Origin: Plasmodium coatneyi
Taxonomy: Eukaryota > Apicomplexa > Aconoidasida > Haemosporida > Plasmodiidae
DNA length: 64,000 nucleotides
Reading direction: 5' to 3'
NCBI RefSeq assembly: GCF_001680005.1
Contig: NC_033560.1
Span: 995,501-1,059,500, forward strand
The stretch's first letter is position 1. Each line of letters opens with the position of its first letter. The translations under genes and the position numbers were made by a program. This document shows, piece after piece, positions 35,110 to 47,034 of the stretch. The notes below the pieces were generated by a model. The model had not been told where the DNA came from. It ran no database searches and saw only the letters and a list, made by a program, of their open reading frames with translations.

Positions 35110-37270
35110 AACACACATTAGAATGTAACACAACATACACACATTGATTGGAATGTGATGTCCTCCCCACGGAAGGAACAATGAAAAACTGCGCACAGTT
35201 CATACAATCCAGAAATAGGTTGATATTTTCTTTCTTTTCTTTTTTAACTTTTTTCCTTTTTAATTTTTTCCTTTTTGTATTGTATGACAGCTTCTACGCT
35301 CATGTGTAATGAATATAAGTTCAAAAGGAAAATTTTTTTTTTTGACTTTATCCTTATCTGTTCGTAACTTCCTTACTTAAGATCCAAAGTGTTTATTATT
35401 TATTTTTTTACAAAATTTTGTCTTTGTATTTTTTCTCTTCTAAATAATTTTCCGAAAAGGTTAGTACTTCGTTCTTTTTTTCCGCTTCCCGTTCGGGAGA
35501 GTATTTCTTTCCCTTTCAATACAGAGTTATTCATACATACAAATGGAAGGAAAACAAAAAAAAAAGAACAAAGAAAAAAAAAAGGAAAAAGAAAATATTT
35601 AATCATATCAATAAAAAAGGAATAAAAAAAAGAGAGGGTAAAATGCTTCCTTCTTTTTTTATTATTCCTTTTTTATTGATATGATTAAATATTTACTTTT
35701 TCCTTTTTTTTTTCTTTTCTCTTTTGTAATTTTGCTTTTAATTTTAGAAAGGTTGCATAGGTCATTGAATGAACACACTATGTTCCCTTTCGATAGGCTA
35801 CTGTCTCATTTGAGGTCATGCGGATTGACAAAACTAAGTCAGCGCATTATCGCATTTTCCCTCTTTGCATTTTTGCACAGGATACTTCTTCTTCCCCTTT
35901 GGCCAAGTAATATGGAACAAAATTTTATGTGTATGGAAGGATGAAATTCATTCTTTTATTCATATTACTTTCCGTATGATGTAATGAAAAAAGGAAGGAA
36001 AAAATTTTCGATTGGCTCTGACACCTGCGCACCCCTGCTTGTGTAAACCTAGTATGAAATTTGCTACCATCAAAGTGTAGGCAGATAATTAGCGCTGGAA
36101 GGAAGTGTATACATGCCAAGGGAGGGGGTTATCTCCCTAAATATATCTGCACATATGTTTATATACATACATGTCCTTGTGTATACATAAATTATCTTGC
36201 CACTTTTTTTTTTCCTTTCACCCCTTAAATATGTTTCCCTTCCCTGTGGCACATGGAAAATGCGATGTTGTAGCCGTTTCGTGGGTACATGTGAAGTTGA
36301 AGTACAGAATTATCTACATATCACAAAGAAACGTATAAAGCTTGATACCTAATAGTATTGTAAGAACGAACAGTTATAAGGACGATATTTCAGCGCCCTT
36401 GTAGTACATGTTAAATTACTAGACAACTCCACAGCAATTTAGCTAAAACGAATGTAGCGTAAGGGACAAGTTTCGCATACCCTTGAGTACATGTACATAT
36501 GTGTGGATGCACACATTCGCTGCTTCCTTGTCAGTGTTACGGGAACGGGAGCGTGGAATAAAATATTACCACTGTGTCCTTGGTGATGAAGAAGGAAATG
36601 TGTGCATAACTTGTAAAGAAACTACGAAGTATCTGTGTCTGTATAAGTGGCCACCATATTTAAATATTAAATTTTGCACCGTTATGCAAATAGCCTAAAT
36701 TAAACATATGAATGAATAGAAATTACGTTCACTACCCTATTTGATAGTTTCGGAAAAAAATTCTATCACGTACTTATTGATCGCTCATATATGATGGGAA
36801 AATAATTAATTTTTTTTTTTTTTTCCTTTTTTTCTTTTAATTCTTCTTTTTTTTGTGTGTATAATGAGTGAAACGTGTTTGCGATGCCTCAAAAGTGGTT
36901 TGAGAATAAATAAAAGAAAGAGGACAAAATTGAGGAAAAAAAAGAAGAGGTGAAAAAAAAAAGTTAAGAAAAGATAGAAAGATCCGTCCCTGAGAGCGCG
37001 CAGAGCCTCTTCACAAGTAACCGTCCAGCTCAAAAAAGGGAGGGAAGCCAACCCCACTGGGAACAAAAATTTCCTACTTTTTAAGCTACCTTGGCGACCA
37101 TGGAAGCCCCCTATATTTCTCGCTCACCCTCGAAGCGGTCGAAGCAAGGGCGAAAGCAAATCAGGATTATAAAAAAAAAAAAACAAAAAAAAAAAAAAAA
37201 AAGGAAAAAACTAACACAAACAGCACTACACACGCACTCGCACACAGAAGTGAAGGAAGAAGAAAAAAAG
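35110..37270. other. Intergenic with a long inverted repeat
   Basis: 3' flank of the KIR. Contains the inverted repeat at 35571-35715, a T-run near 36810 and A-runs around 37171-37203. Short frames at 36483-36698 and 37091-37408 have no recognisable motif and no splice partners. Confidence 0.5.
35571..35715. repeat. Long near-perfect inverted repeat (~55-60-bp arms)
   Basis: Arm ~35571-35629 matches the reverse complement of ~35654-35715 (core aaatatttaatcatatcaat) with one mismatch and one short indel. The spacer is about 24 bp. It starts 460 bp after the KIR stop. It would fold into a strong AT-rich hairpin or cruciform and may be a transcript-end structure (inference). Confidence 0.85.
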
Positions 37271-37512
37271 AAAAATATTTACTACACCCTAAAACTGCAA
37301 TCTGAACTTTGGAACCTGTTCCTTAGGAACAATGTCTGCCTTAAGAACATCCTCCTTAGGAACTTTTTCCATAGGAACACACTCTTCCTCCCTAAACCCG
37401 GAATCTGAGCATGGAACCTGAACTCGGAACCTGCTCCTTAGGAACAACTTCCGTAGGAATATCTTCCTGAGGAATACTTTCCTTAGGAATAAAGTCTTTC
37501 TCCCTAAACCCT
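37271..37512 (-). pseudogene. SICA cytoplasmic-tail relic
   Basis: Minus-strand sequence encodes the SICA tail repeats (KDFIPKESIPQED, then CSDSGFREEECVP, VPKEDVLKAD), but the two halves are in different frames and no upstream SICA exon follows. A homologous relic is at 62330-62490. Both lie before the same minisatellite and KIR upstream region. Confidence 0.75.
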
Positions 37513-37549
37513 GAACCTGAACCCCACTCCTACAACCTGAACCTTCATT

Positions 37550-38275
37550 CTGACAACCCTAACGACCTTCATTCTAGTACCCCTAACACAACCCACCTAC
37601 CACCAACCATCACCCTAACAACCTTCCTTCCACCGTACCATCCCAAACAACGTTTCCTTCCACCCCTAACACCCCCTTCCTACCACCACCCTAACAACCC
37701 ACCTAGCACCACCCTAACAACCCACCTAGCACCACCCTAACAACCCACCTATCACCACCGTTAACAACCTTCACCTCACCCCTAACACACAAATTTGCAC
37801 CCCATATACCCTTCGTTCCATCTACCACCCTTAACAACTTTCCTTTCACCAACCACCTAACACTCCTTCCTTCCACCAAGCATCACCCCTAACAACCCTT
37901 CTTTCCATTCTACCACCCACCTAACAACCTTCCTTCCACCTACTACACCCTAACAACCCACCTGCCACCTACCACCCCTAACAACCTTCCTTCCACCAAC
38001 TAACCCTAACAACCTTCCTTTCACCAACTAACCCTAACAACCTTCCTTCCACCAACTAACCCTAACAATCTTCCTTCCACTAATCACCCCTAAACAACCC
38101 TTCCTTCCACCTACCACCCCTAACAGCCTTTGCTTCCACCAACCACCATCCTAAGAACCCACCTAACAATAACCACCTACCACCACCCTAACAATCTTCC
38201 CTTCCATTATTCCACCCCAAACAAGCTTCCTTCCACACTACCACCACTAACAACATTCCTTCCACCCATAACAAC
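37550..38275. repeat. C-rich minisatellite upstream of a KIR
   Basis: About 700 bp of ccttccttccacc(aac)taccacccctaacaa units, C-rich on the plus strand. A much shorter version occupies the matching position at 62520-62605. Confidence 0.85.
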
Positions 38276-39360
38276 GATTCTCCTTCTTATTATGTATTCT
38301 ACATTTTAATTGTAACATTTATACTGCATATGTAAGGGAATAGAAGATGTGAAATGAAATCTGGAATGTAGTATAGCTTAAGGGGAATAAAGAGGAATTC
38401 AGATAGTATAATATATATTCTGTTTAAATTGTTTATAGTGTAATTATTAGAAAAAGATATAAGGAACAAAAGAGGGGGGAAGGTTGGTAAAAATTATCAT
38501 AACAAACCGATCATTAACATAGGAGGGAGGGTGAAGAGAAGGGCAGCTGCTTCACCTCCCCACAATAAACTACCACTATCACTACATGGGATGTGCGTAC
38601 ACACAAACAGAAACCGAATTTTCACTCTCTCTCTTTTGAACAGGAAATATGAGTATATATATTTATGCTGAACTCCTCTTATTTATTCTGTAAATGTGCA
38701 CTCTTCCCTGAGCATATAGACGAATGTGCACATTCCGAAAAGGAAGAAGGGGAGGGAGAGAGGGTGCTCCTTTTTTTTGTTTGAATTATGCAATACGTGC
38801 ATGTATTAACAATTTTCAATTAACTCTCCCCTTTAAACATAGCAATAAAACATAAAAGTATGTAGTACATGTTAAAAATTTTTCTTCAAATAGAAAAAAG
38901 GTGTGCTTATATACATAACAAGAGAGAAGTGTACATAATAATGGAATGCTCCAAATGAACAAACATGCACAATGCACAAAGAAATATAATACATTGATGC
39001 AAATTGAACATGAAGGGTTTGACTCCTTCGATCCATTATTTTCTTATTGTTTGCTTGTTCGTTCATTCGTACGCTCCTTTATATTCTTACCTTAAATTAT
39101 ATATACGTGCACATATTATGTAATGACTTTGATGTGTATGTGTGTATATATAGTGTATATTATCGTACTTTGAAGAAATTAAAGGATTACGCATCTTTAT
39201 TAAGAAAGGAGGGAGGAGTAGTAAAAATTTGATACCAATTCATTAGTTACAATTCTTATAAAGTAAGCATAATCCTCAAACGTGTGTTTTGTACGAATAT
39301 ATATGAAGGGAATATTCTGAAATGACTTTATTATATATGAAGAATATGTACACATAAACA
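38276..39360 (+). promoter_or_regulatory. KIR upstream region, duplicated at 62600-63706
   Basis: No gene. About 1 kb aligns along its length with 62600-63706, both ending just before a KIR start codon. It holds two GTGCAC hexamers 30 bp apart (38696 and 38726) around ctgagcatatagacgaat. The conserved spacing suggests a regulatory site (inference). Confidence 0.55.
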
Positions 39361-42222
39361 ATGGCGTGCAAACTACAGGTTAGTTATTCCCTTACATAGG
39401 GTATGGATAAATATTATGCATACAATATTGTATATGTACACACACACATTGAAATAATAATAGTAATATGCAGGAATGCATGGTAACATACATCTATACG
39501 TACTTCACTTCCTTGGTTAATTTTACATCCTATATTTTGTAGGGCACAGATACAAGTAAATTACCCTCACAAAAAATATATGCTGAGTTGGACGGAGGAC
39601 TAGGAAGAAGTTGTACATTCCGAGGGGGAAGACATAAGAACCCCAGTGACCTGGAAAATAAACTGAAAACATCATTATCTCCGTACAATGGGAATGATTG
39701 GGAGCTGATCAGTACAATTGTAAAGAACTACTGTGTAGCATATAACGGAACTGGGGATGAAGGGTTCGGTTCTCTGTCAGATACTGATCGCTATGGCTTC
39801 TTTTATTTTTGGTTAGGTAAAAAAATAAAGCATAAATTTACCGCAGGAAACCAGTTCTCAATGATTATGAAGGCAATTTACGATAACCTGATGAGCTTCG
39901 GGTCTGCAGGTGAACGTGAAAAACTGTACCAAGGTATTAGGGAGATACGTTTCGAAAACGCTAAAATATTATTCGACTACTATTATAACTATAGGAAGGT
40001 CCAAAGTGACCCGGACTGTAATAAATATTGCGCTAAGGACAAATGTGGCGAGGCCTACAACACAGCTAAATCAACATATACAACATTAAGTGGAACTTGC
40101 TATACCACTGCCGGAGAATCATATTGTGACAAATATAATGTGAACACTAAGGAGGACGAATTTAAGGAACCCTCAGAACTAAAGTGCTCTACACCCCCTC
40201 CCCAACCAGCACGATCAGCATCATCATCACCACAGGTAGTACAAATTATTTTTCCATTTAAAATAAATATGATGCATACACAATATTATGAATATTATGC
40301 ATATTATAAATATTATAAATTGTATGAATATTATGCATACAATATTATATGCGCAATGTAATAATAAAAAAATGTAAGGAATGTACACATGTATGGTAAG
40401 CACTTACTTATATATATATTTTCCTACTCCCCTGTTCAATTCTATATTTTGTTTAGCGGAAAGGAGCCACAATAACATTACCCTCACAGCAAATATACGC
40501 TGCACTTGAGAATTCCAATGCGTGTTTCGTGGGAGGGAGTGGGTCACAGTGTATCGCAAAGTTAATAGAGAAAGTTAAAAGTGCATTAACAACACTCAAT
40601 ATTAAGGATGAGAACTTACCTAGGGAAATTGTAGAAGCTTACTGTTACGCTTGTACCGAGAAGCAGGACGGGGGCATTCCAGAGTACTATAAACCCTGCC
40701 ATTTCTTCTATTATTGGTTAGGTGATAGAATAAATAATGAAAAAAATAAGGGAGATGCCTCTGTCTCGATGGTTATGAACATAATTTACCCTAAGCTCGA
40801 AGGTTCCATGTCCGGTTGCACGTGTAATAATATATACCCTAATATTAGCAAAGACAGGTTCCCACAGGCTAAAATACTATTCGATTATTACTATAACTAT
40901 AATAAAATGCAGGACAGTGCGGAACTTACTACACATTGTGGTAGTGCAGAATACCAGCGGTCCTGGGAAAGAGCCCAATCAATACATTCAGACTTAAGTT
41001 CAAAGTGCAAAACCACTGAAGGAGAACCATATTGTAAAATATTTAAAGAGAACTCTCGGAAGGTTGGGGAGAGGGGGGAATTCGCGCCACCGAAGAAATT
41101 AGACTGCCCTGCAGATGAATCATCAGGTTCAAGATCTGAATTAGGTAAGACAAATAAAGGAGAAAAGGGAGGTAGGGCATATAACAAATATGCATAATTC
41201 GAAAGTGTTATTACAGAGAGAAAAAAAAATATACAGAAAAGGGAAAGTGCACCCACAACATTTCAGTTTCTGCGACCCCCGATATTATTTAAACCACCCC
41301 TTTTTTCTTACTTTCTTCTTAGGTTCTTCCGGTTCCGGTTCCACGGGAACTTGGAACCCAGGTTCTTCTGGTACCGGTTCCACTGGTAATCAAAACACCG
41401 GTAGTCCAAGACCAGGTTCTACGGGAACCTTTAACCCAGGTTCTTCTGGACACGGCGCTGCAGCACCACAGGGACCACCACCACCAGGGAAACCACAAGG
41501 ACCACCACAACAGGGTGGTAACAAACCCCAAGGTCCACCTCCCCCAGGGAAACCGCAAGGTCCACCACCACAACACGGTGGTAACCACTCCCAGATGTCA
41601 GCACTATCCCAGGGAATACTTGCATCTGCTCCTTCCTCACCTGAAGGAATGGACAGTACCACCACCACTATTGGTGGTGCTGCTGCTGGGGCAGCAACAA
41701 TAGGATTACCAGCACTTGCTTTCTATCTATATAAGGTAAGTACACGTAACACAGGAAATATGTATAATAACACTTATTAATATTTGCTGTCTATTTAAAA
41801 AAGAGTGCATAGAATAAATGTACAAAAAAAATGGAATGTGTAAAAAAATGAACGTTAAAATGAATGTAGAAAAAAAAAATGGAATGTAAAAAAATGAAAG
41901 TATAGAACGAGCTGTAATGTTTACATATATATATTCTGCGAACGCATTCCCATCCTTGTGTTTTCTTTTCTTTTTTTTTCAGTATACGTCTATATTTTCC
42001 GACTTACGTAATACTTTTGGAGGTGGAGGAAGGAGCAACAATAAAAGTAGTAGAAAAAAAAGATCATTAGTACGCAAGTTAAATAAGGAGAATGAATATG
42101 ATTCTTCCTTAGCATACAACTCAACAACAGTAGATTCAGAATCTGACTTAACGAAGGAGAACGAGGATGATGATGATTCTACAGAACATTCTACGTTATA
42201 TTCTGTCCCCTATATTAGATAA
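39361..42222 (+). CDS. KIR: KIR variant antigen, two ectodomains and SICA-like repeat linker
   Basis: Five exons: 39361-39378 (MACKLQ), 39543-40235, 40457-41144, 41323-41735, 41983-42222 (683 residues). Exons 2 and 3 each encode a pir ectodomain, starting GTDTSKLPSQKIYAEL and RKGATITLPSQQIYAAL, with cores YGFFYFWLGKK and CHFFYYWLGDR. Exon 4 encodes GTWNPGSSG-type repeats, a PQGPPPPGK repeat stalk and the TM segment ATIGLPALAFYLYK. Exon 5 is the tail (YTSIFSDLRNTFGGGG, KKRSLVRKL, acidic, ending VPYIR). Exon 4 follows a phase 1 intron and precedes a phase 0 intron, like the SICAvar TM exon at 212-501 whose repeats it shares. Confidence 0.92.
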
Positions 42223-42807
42223 GTTCCTTTTTCTTCTTTTGAACTATTTCCTTCCTCTTTTTTTGAACAGTTTTATATTCACCTTCCCATTCAAAATTTG
42301 AAGAAACAACAATACAAGAACCAAAAAAAGAAAAAAAATTTTTTTTTTTTGAGCATAAACATGAACAACGCTGTACACATATACAACTGCATTTATAATT
42401 TTTTTAAGTGCTCAAAATGTGGGTAATTCTCTCTTCTTTCATTGCACCGTTAGATGTGGGACACATACAATTGAGAGAAAAAGTGCTCATTATTTTTTCT
42501 ACAGAAAATACTAACTACTTCAGCTACTTCTGAAATAGTAGAATTATGCGCTAAAATGAAATAGTTTTTCATTATTCTAAATTATTATAACACATCCACA
42601 TATATTTTCTTTTTTGTATGTTGTAATAAGTTCCTTTTCTTTTAAAAAAATATATATATACACTAAAAAAAGCAAATAACGTTGAATCCCGCGAACGCAA
42701 ACTATTTTATTAATGTTTACTAATAATATAAAAAGAAAAAATAATCATATAGTCTACTAATATATATAAAAAATAAAAGGAAAAAAAGAAAAGAGGAGAA
42801 AAAAAAA
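42223..42807. other. Intergenic between KIR and two-TM gene
   Basis: AT-rich with T-runs and A-runs. A short stretch near 42690-42720 (ccgcgaacgcaaa) resembles 30535-30550, supporting related leaders for the two signal exons. No gene. Confidence 0.45.
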
Positions 42808-43782
42808 ATGGCACTCTCTGCGAAAGTCCTAATTTTTAGTTTTATACTCTACTTCCAGTGGGGCCATATCCCAATCACTACGTAAGATAAGAACAACAAC
42901 TCTTACACACATCTAAATAAAAAAAAAGAAAAAAAAAAATATATATATATATTTGACACACACACATATACATACATTCATTATGATTATGAATGAATAT
43001 TTTTTTTTGCACTTCTATAATAAAAATAGAAAAAGGGAAGAAAAACTTTTTTCCCTTTTTTTTTTGCTCAGTCAAGGGGGGTGGGGGAAGGAAAGAAAAC
43101 TTCCCTTCCCCCACGCCCCTTCCTCCTTTCATTTTGTATAATAATACTTACATACTCCACAAATTATGAACACACTTGTTCCTTCGCTCTATCACCTTTT
43201 TTTTTTTAGGTGCGTGCAATAAGCACAACATCATCACGGTATGGTGGAACAACCAGCCCATATGACTCATCAGATTCAAGCAGTACAAGCAGTGATGGAT
43301 CAGTAGAGTCAGTAGGAGGCGCATCGGGTGTGGGAACAAGACAAAGGAATAAATTCTCAAGTAACAGTAATGGGTGTTCCCTTAAGAACTTGCCGTTAGG
43401 TGGAATGTGTAAAAAATTACATTCTACGTTTAATTCAGGACCGTCACAATGCGCAAAGAAAAAAACACAGAACGAAAAAGCAGGGTGCGCATTTAAAGCA
43501 CCCTTCAGTAAGTTCACATGTTGTAAGATGAGTAATGAAGACTGGATACCCCTTGTATTAGTCCTTCCTGTTCTGTATGCATTAACTTTGTCTTGGATGT
43601 TCCCCCTTTTTTCCTACTTATCTTTCAGTTCAGCAATTCATGGATTGTCCCCAGTATGGACTCTTCCAGTCATGGCAGTACTTTCCATAATTATAGGATT
43701 AATCTACTTAGGAGTACTGTTCCGATTCTATCATTCAAAAGCGTGGATTCGTTGTATTGAAAAGAACTTAGAAAAGAAGTAA
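42808..43782 (+). CDS. Small two-TM protein with signal exon, probably exported; family uncertain
   Basis: Exon 1 42808-42881 encodes a hydrophobic leader (MALSAKVLIFSFILYFQW). Exon 2 43224-43782 encodes a Ser/Gly-rich segment, a cysteine-containing region (NGCSLKNLPLGGMC, FTCCKMSNEDW) and two TM helices (IPLVLVLPVLYALTLSWMF; VWTLPVMAVLSIIIGLIYLG) with a ~20-residue loop and a basic tail ending NLEKK. With acceptor 43222-43223 the phases agree (210 residues); the stronger-looking acceptor at 43208-43209 does not keep frame. No PEXEL is visible. The layout recalls Plasmodium two-TM exported families, but I cannot place it in one. A related orphan leader exon is at 30659. Confidence 0.72.
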
Positions 43783-44597
43783 CAGGAAGTCATAGGAATG
43801 AGGGATGCAATAATTGGAGCGTAGTATATTTATTCTACTTTGGTGCACAATTGTCATATTAAATCATAATTCTGCACATATTTCTTCAAAACACTATCAT
43901 AATGTTCTGTTCTATAGTTATAATAAGGCTTATTCATATAATTGAAGTGTGTACACTGAAATTTTACTTTCACTAATGACATCAGTTATTTCCTCCTGAA
44001 GGAAGCATTATTTGTCAATACACTTAGCTTTTCATTTGAAATATTAATTATCCATAAATATGATGGGAAAGGGGGTGAATGTTTCTCCTTTCTTTTGGGA
44101 AAGAGAATGAAAGTGTTTCTGTGCTGTTCTATATATATGATATATATGTTTTTGAATAATGTGTGAATAATATTTCGTAATGAACTCTTTTTCCCTTTTT
44201 GTTGTCTTTTCCCCATACATTTTTCTATTATATATTTTTGGCCCAACTTTTTTCTTGCACTTTAAATAATAATTTATGTTATTGTAGGAATTAAATAAAA
44301 AAAATAATGCACATATAGTAGAAATATGTGTGAATTTTTTTCATTTTTTTAAACTTTACCTTCTTTTTTTTTTTTTTTTTAACTTGCCCCTCAAATTAAA
44401 TACATTTATGTATATGTAAAGAATGATGTCTATTCATAAATTAGTGAACAACATATGTGAACGAACAAAATTTATGCATAATTGGAAAAACACATTTGTT
44501 CAATTTTTTTTTTTTTTATATATATATGTGTGGAATCTGTTATATATATGTGGAATACATACATATTATTGTAGTTCTGGACAAGGTTGGCACATCA
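43783..44597. other. Intergenic between convergent genes
   Basis: AT-rich 3' flanks of the two-TM gene (plus) and the next KIR (minus). T-runs at about 44365-44382 and 44504-44518. No gene seen. Confidence 0.5.
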
Positions 44598-46162
44598 TTA
44601 CATACGTTGATAAGCTACATTCTTCCGGTGATGATGACTTGGTGCAGTATTAGTCCCTCTCCTAACAGATTTAGTAATGTATGGAGCAGAAGAATATAAT
44701 GTGCTAGACTCATCTGATGGATCAGCTGCGAAAGCTACAGTTGTTGAAACCTCCGTGGAGGTATCTGTTAATGTGTCGTCATCGTCAAAGTCACGCTTAA
44801 CAAAACTTCTTTTTTCTCTTCTGTTTATGCTGTTCCTTCTTTTTCCTTTAAAATGGTTACCAAACCAGGAAGGTAGAAGATCATACTAAAATAAAAAAGA
44901 AAAGGAGTGAAAAGGGAAGTGGAAGTGTACAAATGTATGTGCCCATATGTACTTATATATATACATACATATATATGTATATATATACGTAGACATGTGT
45001 ATATATGTAAGTACATATATATATCTGTATATAAATATATATATATATTATATATATATAGTGGTAATAATTATTACTTACTTTATATAAAAAAAAAAGA
45101 ACTGTTGGTATTCCTATTGCGGCAAGTCCACCAGACATAGCGGCGACAGGAATTGTTGGATCTGCTGTGCTAGATGTAGAACCAACTAAAGCATGGTGTG
45201 CAGCCTGCACATCTGCCTCAACTTTTATTTCTAACTTCTTTTCACATTTTAAAGTTTTAAGTTTCTCACAGAGTTGTTTATATGCACTGGTGAATTCCAC
45301 ACAATATTGCGCATCCTTCGTTACACGATCCCCTCCTTCACAATATTGTTTTATAGCATCACATGCCTCCTCAGCGTCTCCCTCGTAGTGTGTCCATTCT
45401 TCTACACATTTGGGATTGTCCCCCTCCAAGTACTTTTCTATACTTTCATGATCGTGGTAAAATTCGTATACTTTTCTTCTATACTTGGCAATGTCGTCTT
45501 TAGCATCGTCATATGGAGTGTTACATTTATTTTCGCCGGTAATATCTCCTAGAGCATCGTCCACCTTAGGCAGGATGTCAGACCACTCATAATTATATGT
45601 GCCCACGGGGAACTCCTTTCTCACCCAGTGATAGAAAAAACGGCAAGGTGTATCATCAACATCGGTCTCAGAATTTAACTGTTTCTTCAGTTGGCACGCG
45701 GTACAATATGCGTATGCAATCGTCTTCCTCATATGTTTAATTTGTAGGTATTCACTTAACGCAGATTCTAAAGTATCATTCACTGTGTCCTCCCAGTTAC
45801 TCTTTGAGATACAATTGCCACTAACAGCATCATCAAACTTCTTATAGAAATTTTTATATGAAGGTAAATTGCTCTCCTTCAGGTCCTTCAACTATATACT
45901 CAGCAAAGAAGGGAAGAAGGAGGGGGAAGGGAGAGTGGAATGTATGAATATGTATATATACGTATATATAACTATATGTGTGTATACATATAAATATGTA
46001 CATATATGTTATATATATATAGGTATGTGTATATACCCCTCTCACACACATTCTTCATACACATTCCTTCCTCTCACACATACATTCCTTCCTTCCACCT
46101 ATATTTCCACTTCCTAGTGTTTTTTCTGCCTATTTTTTTTTTTTCCTTACCGTTTCTGACAT
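44598..46162 (-). CDS. KIR: KIR variant antigen, single ectodomain
   Basis: Three exons in coding order: 46162-46151 (MSET), 45891-45082, 44885-44598 (369 residues, all phase 0). Exon 2 starts LKDLKESNLPSYKNFYKKF and carries AYAYCTACQLKKQ and CRFFYHWVRK, then cysteine-spaced helices. It ends in the TM segment SGGLAAIGIPTVLFFLYK. The tail begins YDLLPSWFGNHFKGKRR, has an acidic DFDDDDTLTDT patch and ends NVAYQRM. GTGCAC hexamers lie upstream at 46633 and 46681. It is close in sequence to the ectodomain of the KIR at 47456-49481 (both start LKDL.ESNLPS). Confidence 0.92.
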
Positions 46163-46515
46163 TGTTTATGTACACAGATGTATATTCCTTTATATATATG
46201 TATAATATAACTTCTCCTTTTAAAAGAGAAGATGTGTTGTATATATTTTCTTATATATGTGGAATGAATGAAATTTTCACTTCTTGTTTTTTCAATAATA
46301 ATAATAATATATATTTCGTTTAATTCTTTCATGTAATGATAACCTACTATAACTATATACATGTATATATATTGTATACATATATATGTACAGCAGAATC
46401 ATTACACATGTACATTGTATACATTCGAGCATGTATGTTATTATTATTATTATTTATTAATATTATTATATATTATTATTATTATATATTATTCACATGT
46501 GTTCGCTTCAGTTAT

Positions 46516-46567
<52 letters not shown>

Positions 46568-46940
46568 ACAGTTCTCATATATAGTTCAAAAATAGAAAGA
46601 GCTCTCTTTTTTTTTGTTCATTTTCTATGCATGTGCACATTCATATGCACATTTAATCTATATTTAGTGAGGGAAGAAGAGTGCACATTTATAAAAAGAA
46701 TGCAGAAGGAAAAAATACATAAAGTAGAAAGGGGACTTGTACTCTCTTACCCCAAATCACAACATAAATTATATATGCATCACACATAGAAAAATAATAT
46801 TCTGCGCAAAAAAAAAAAAAAAAAAAAACTCCCCTTTTTTCCTCCCTTTTTAATATGTGGGAGGAATACATTGCATACGTTATTATAGTTTCTTTGCATG
46901 TGAGGTGTGAAGAGGAAATGAAGGAGGAAGAGGAAGGGGG
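46163..46940 (-). promoter_or_regulatory. Upstream region of the KIR at 46162
   Basis: No gene. Contains an (AT)n microsatellite at 46519-46562 and GTGCAC hexamers at 46633-46638 and 46681-46686 within a block (tatttagt..agaagagtgcacattt) also found upstream of the KIR at 55.9 kb (56350-56376). Confidence 0.45.
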
Positions 46941-46944
46941 GTGG

Positions 46945-47034
46945 ACATCAAATACCTTGATAACGTATATTCCTCCTTCCTTCGTTCCTTTGCCTTTGTG
47001 GCCTCTGTTGTTATTGTTGTTCATTCATCGTCTA
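46945..47034 (-). pseudogene. Detached end of a KIR tail exon
   Basis: Minus strand, in one frame, reads ...RNIRYQGI then a stop, resembling the usual KIR C-terminus (TNIRYHP, NNIRYHVM), preceded by an Asn/Arg/Lys-rich stretch. It is separated from the rest of its probable exon (47456-47650) by the satellite at 47035-47460. Confidence 0.55.

Noticed and set aside
36483..36698. 71-codon plus-strand frame with several cysteines
   Set aside because: No family resemblance and no exon partner; likely chance.
41319..41668. Minus-strand Trp/Gly-rich frames opposite the KIR linker
   Set aside because: Antisense shadows of the proline/glycine repeat.
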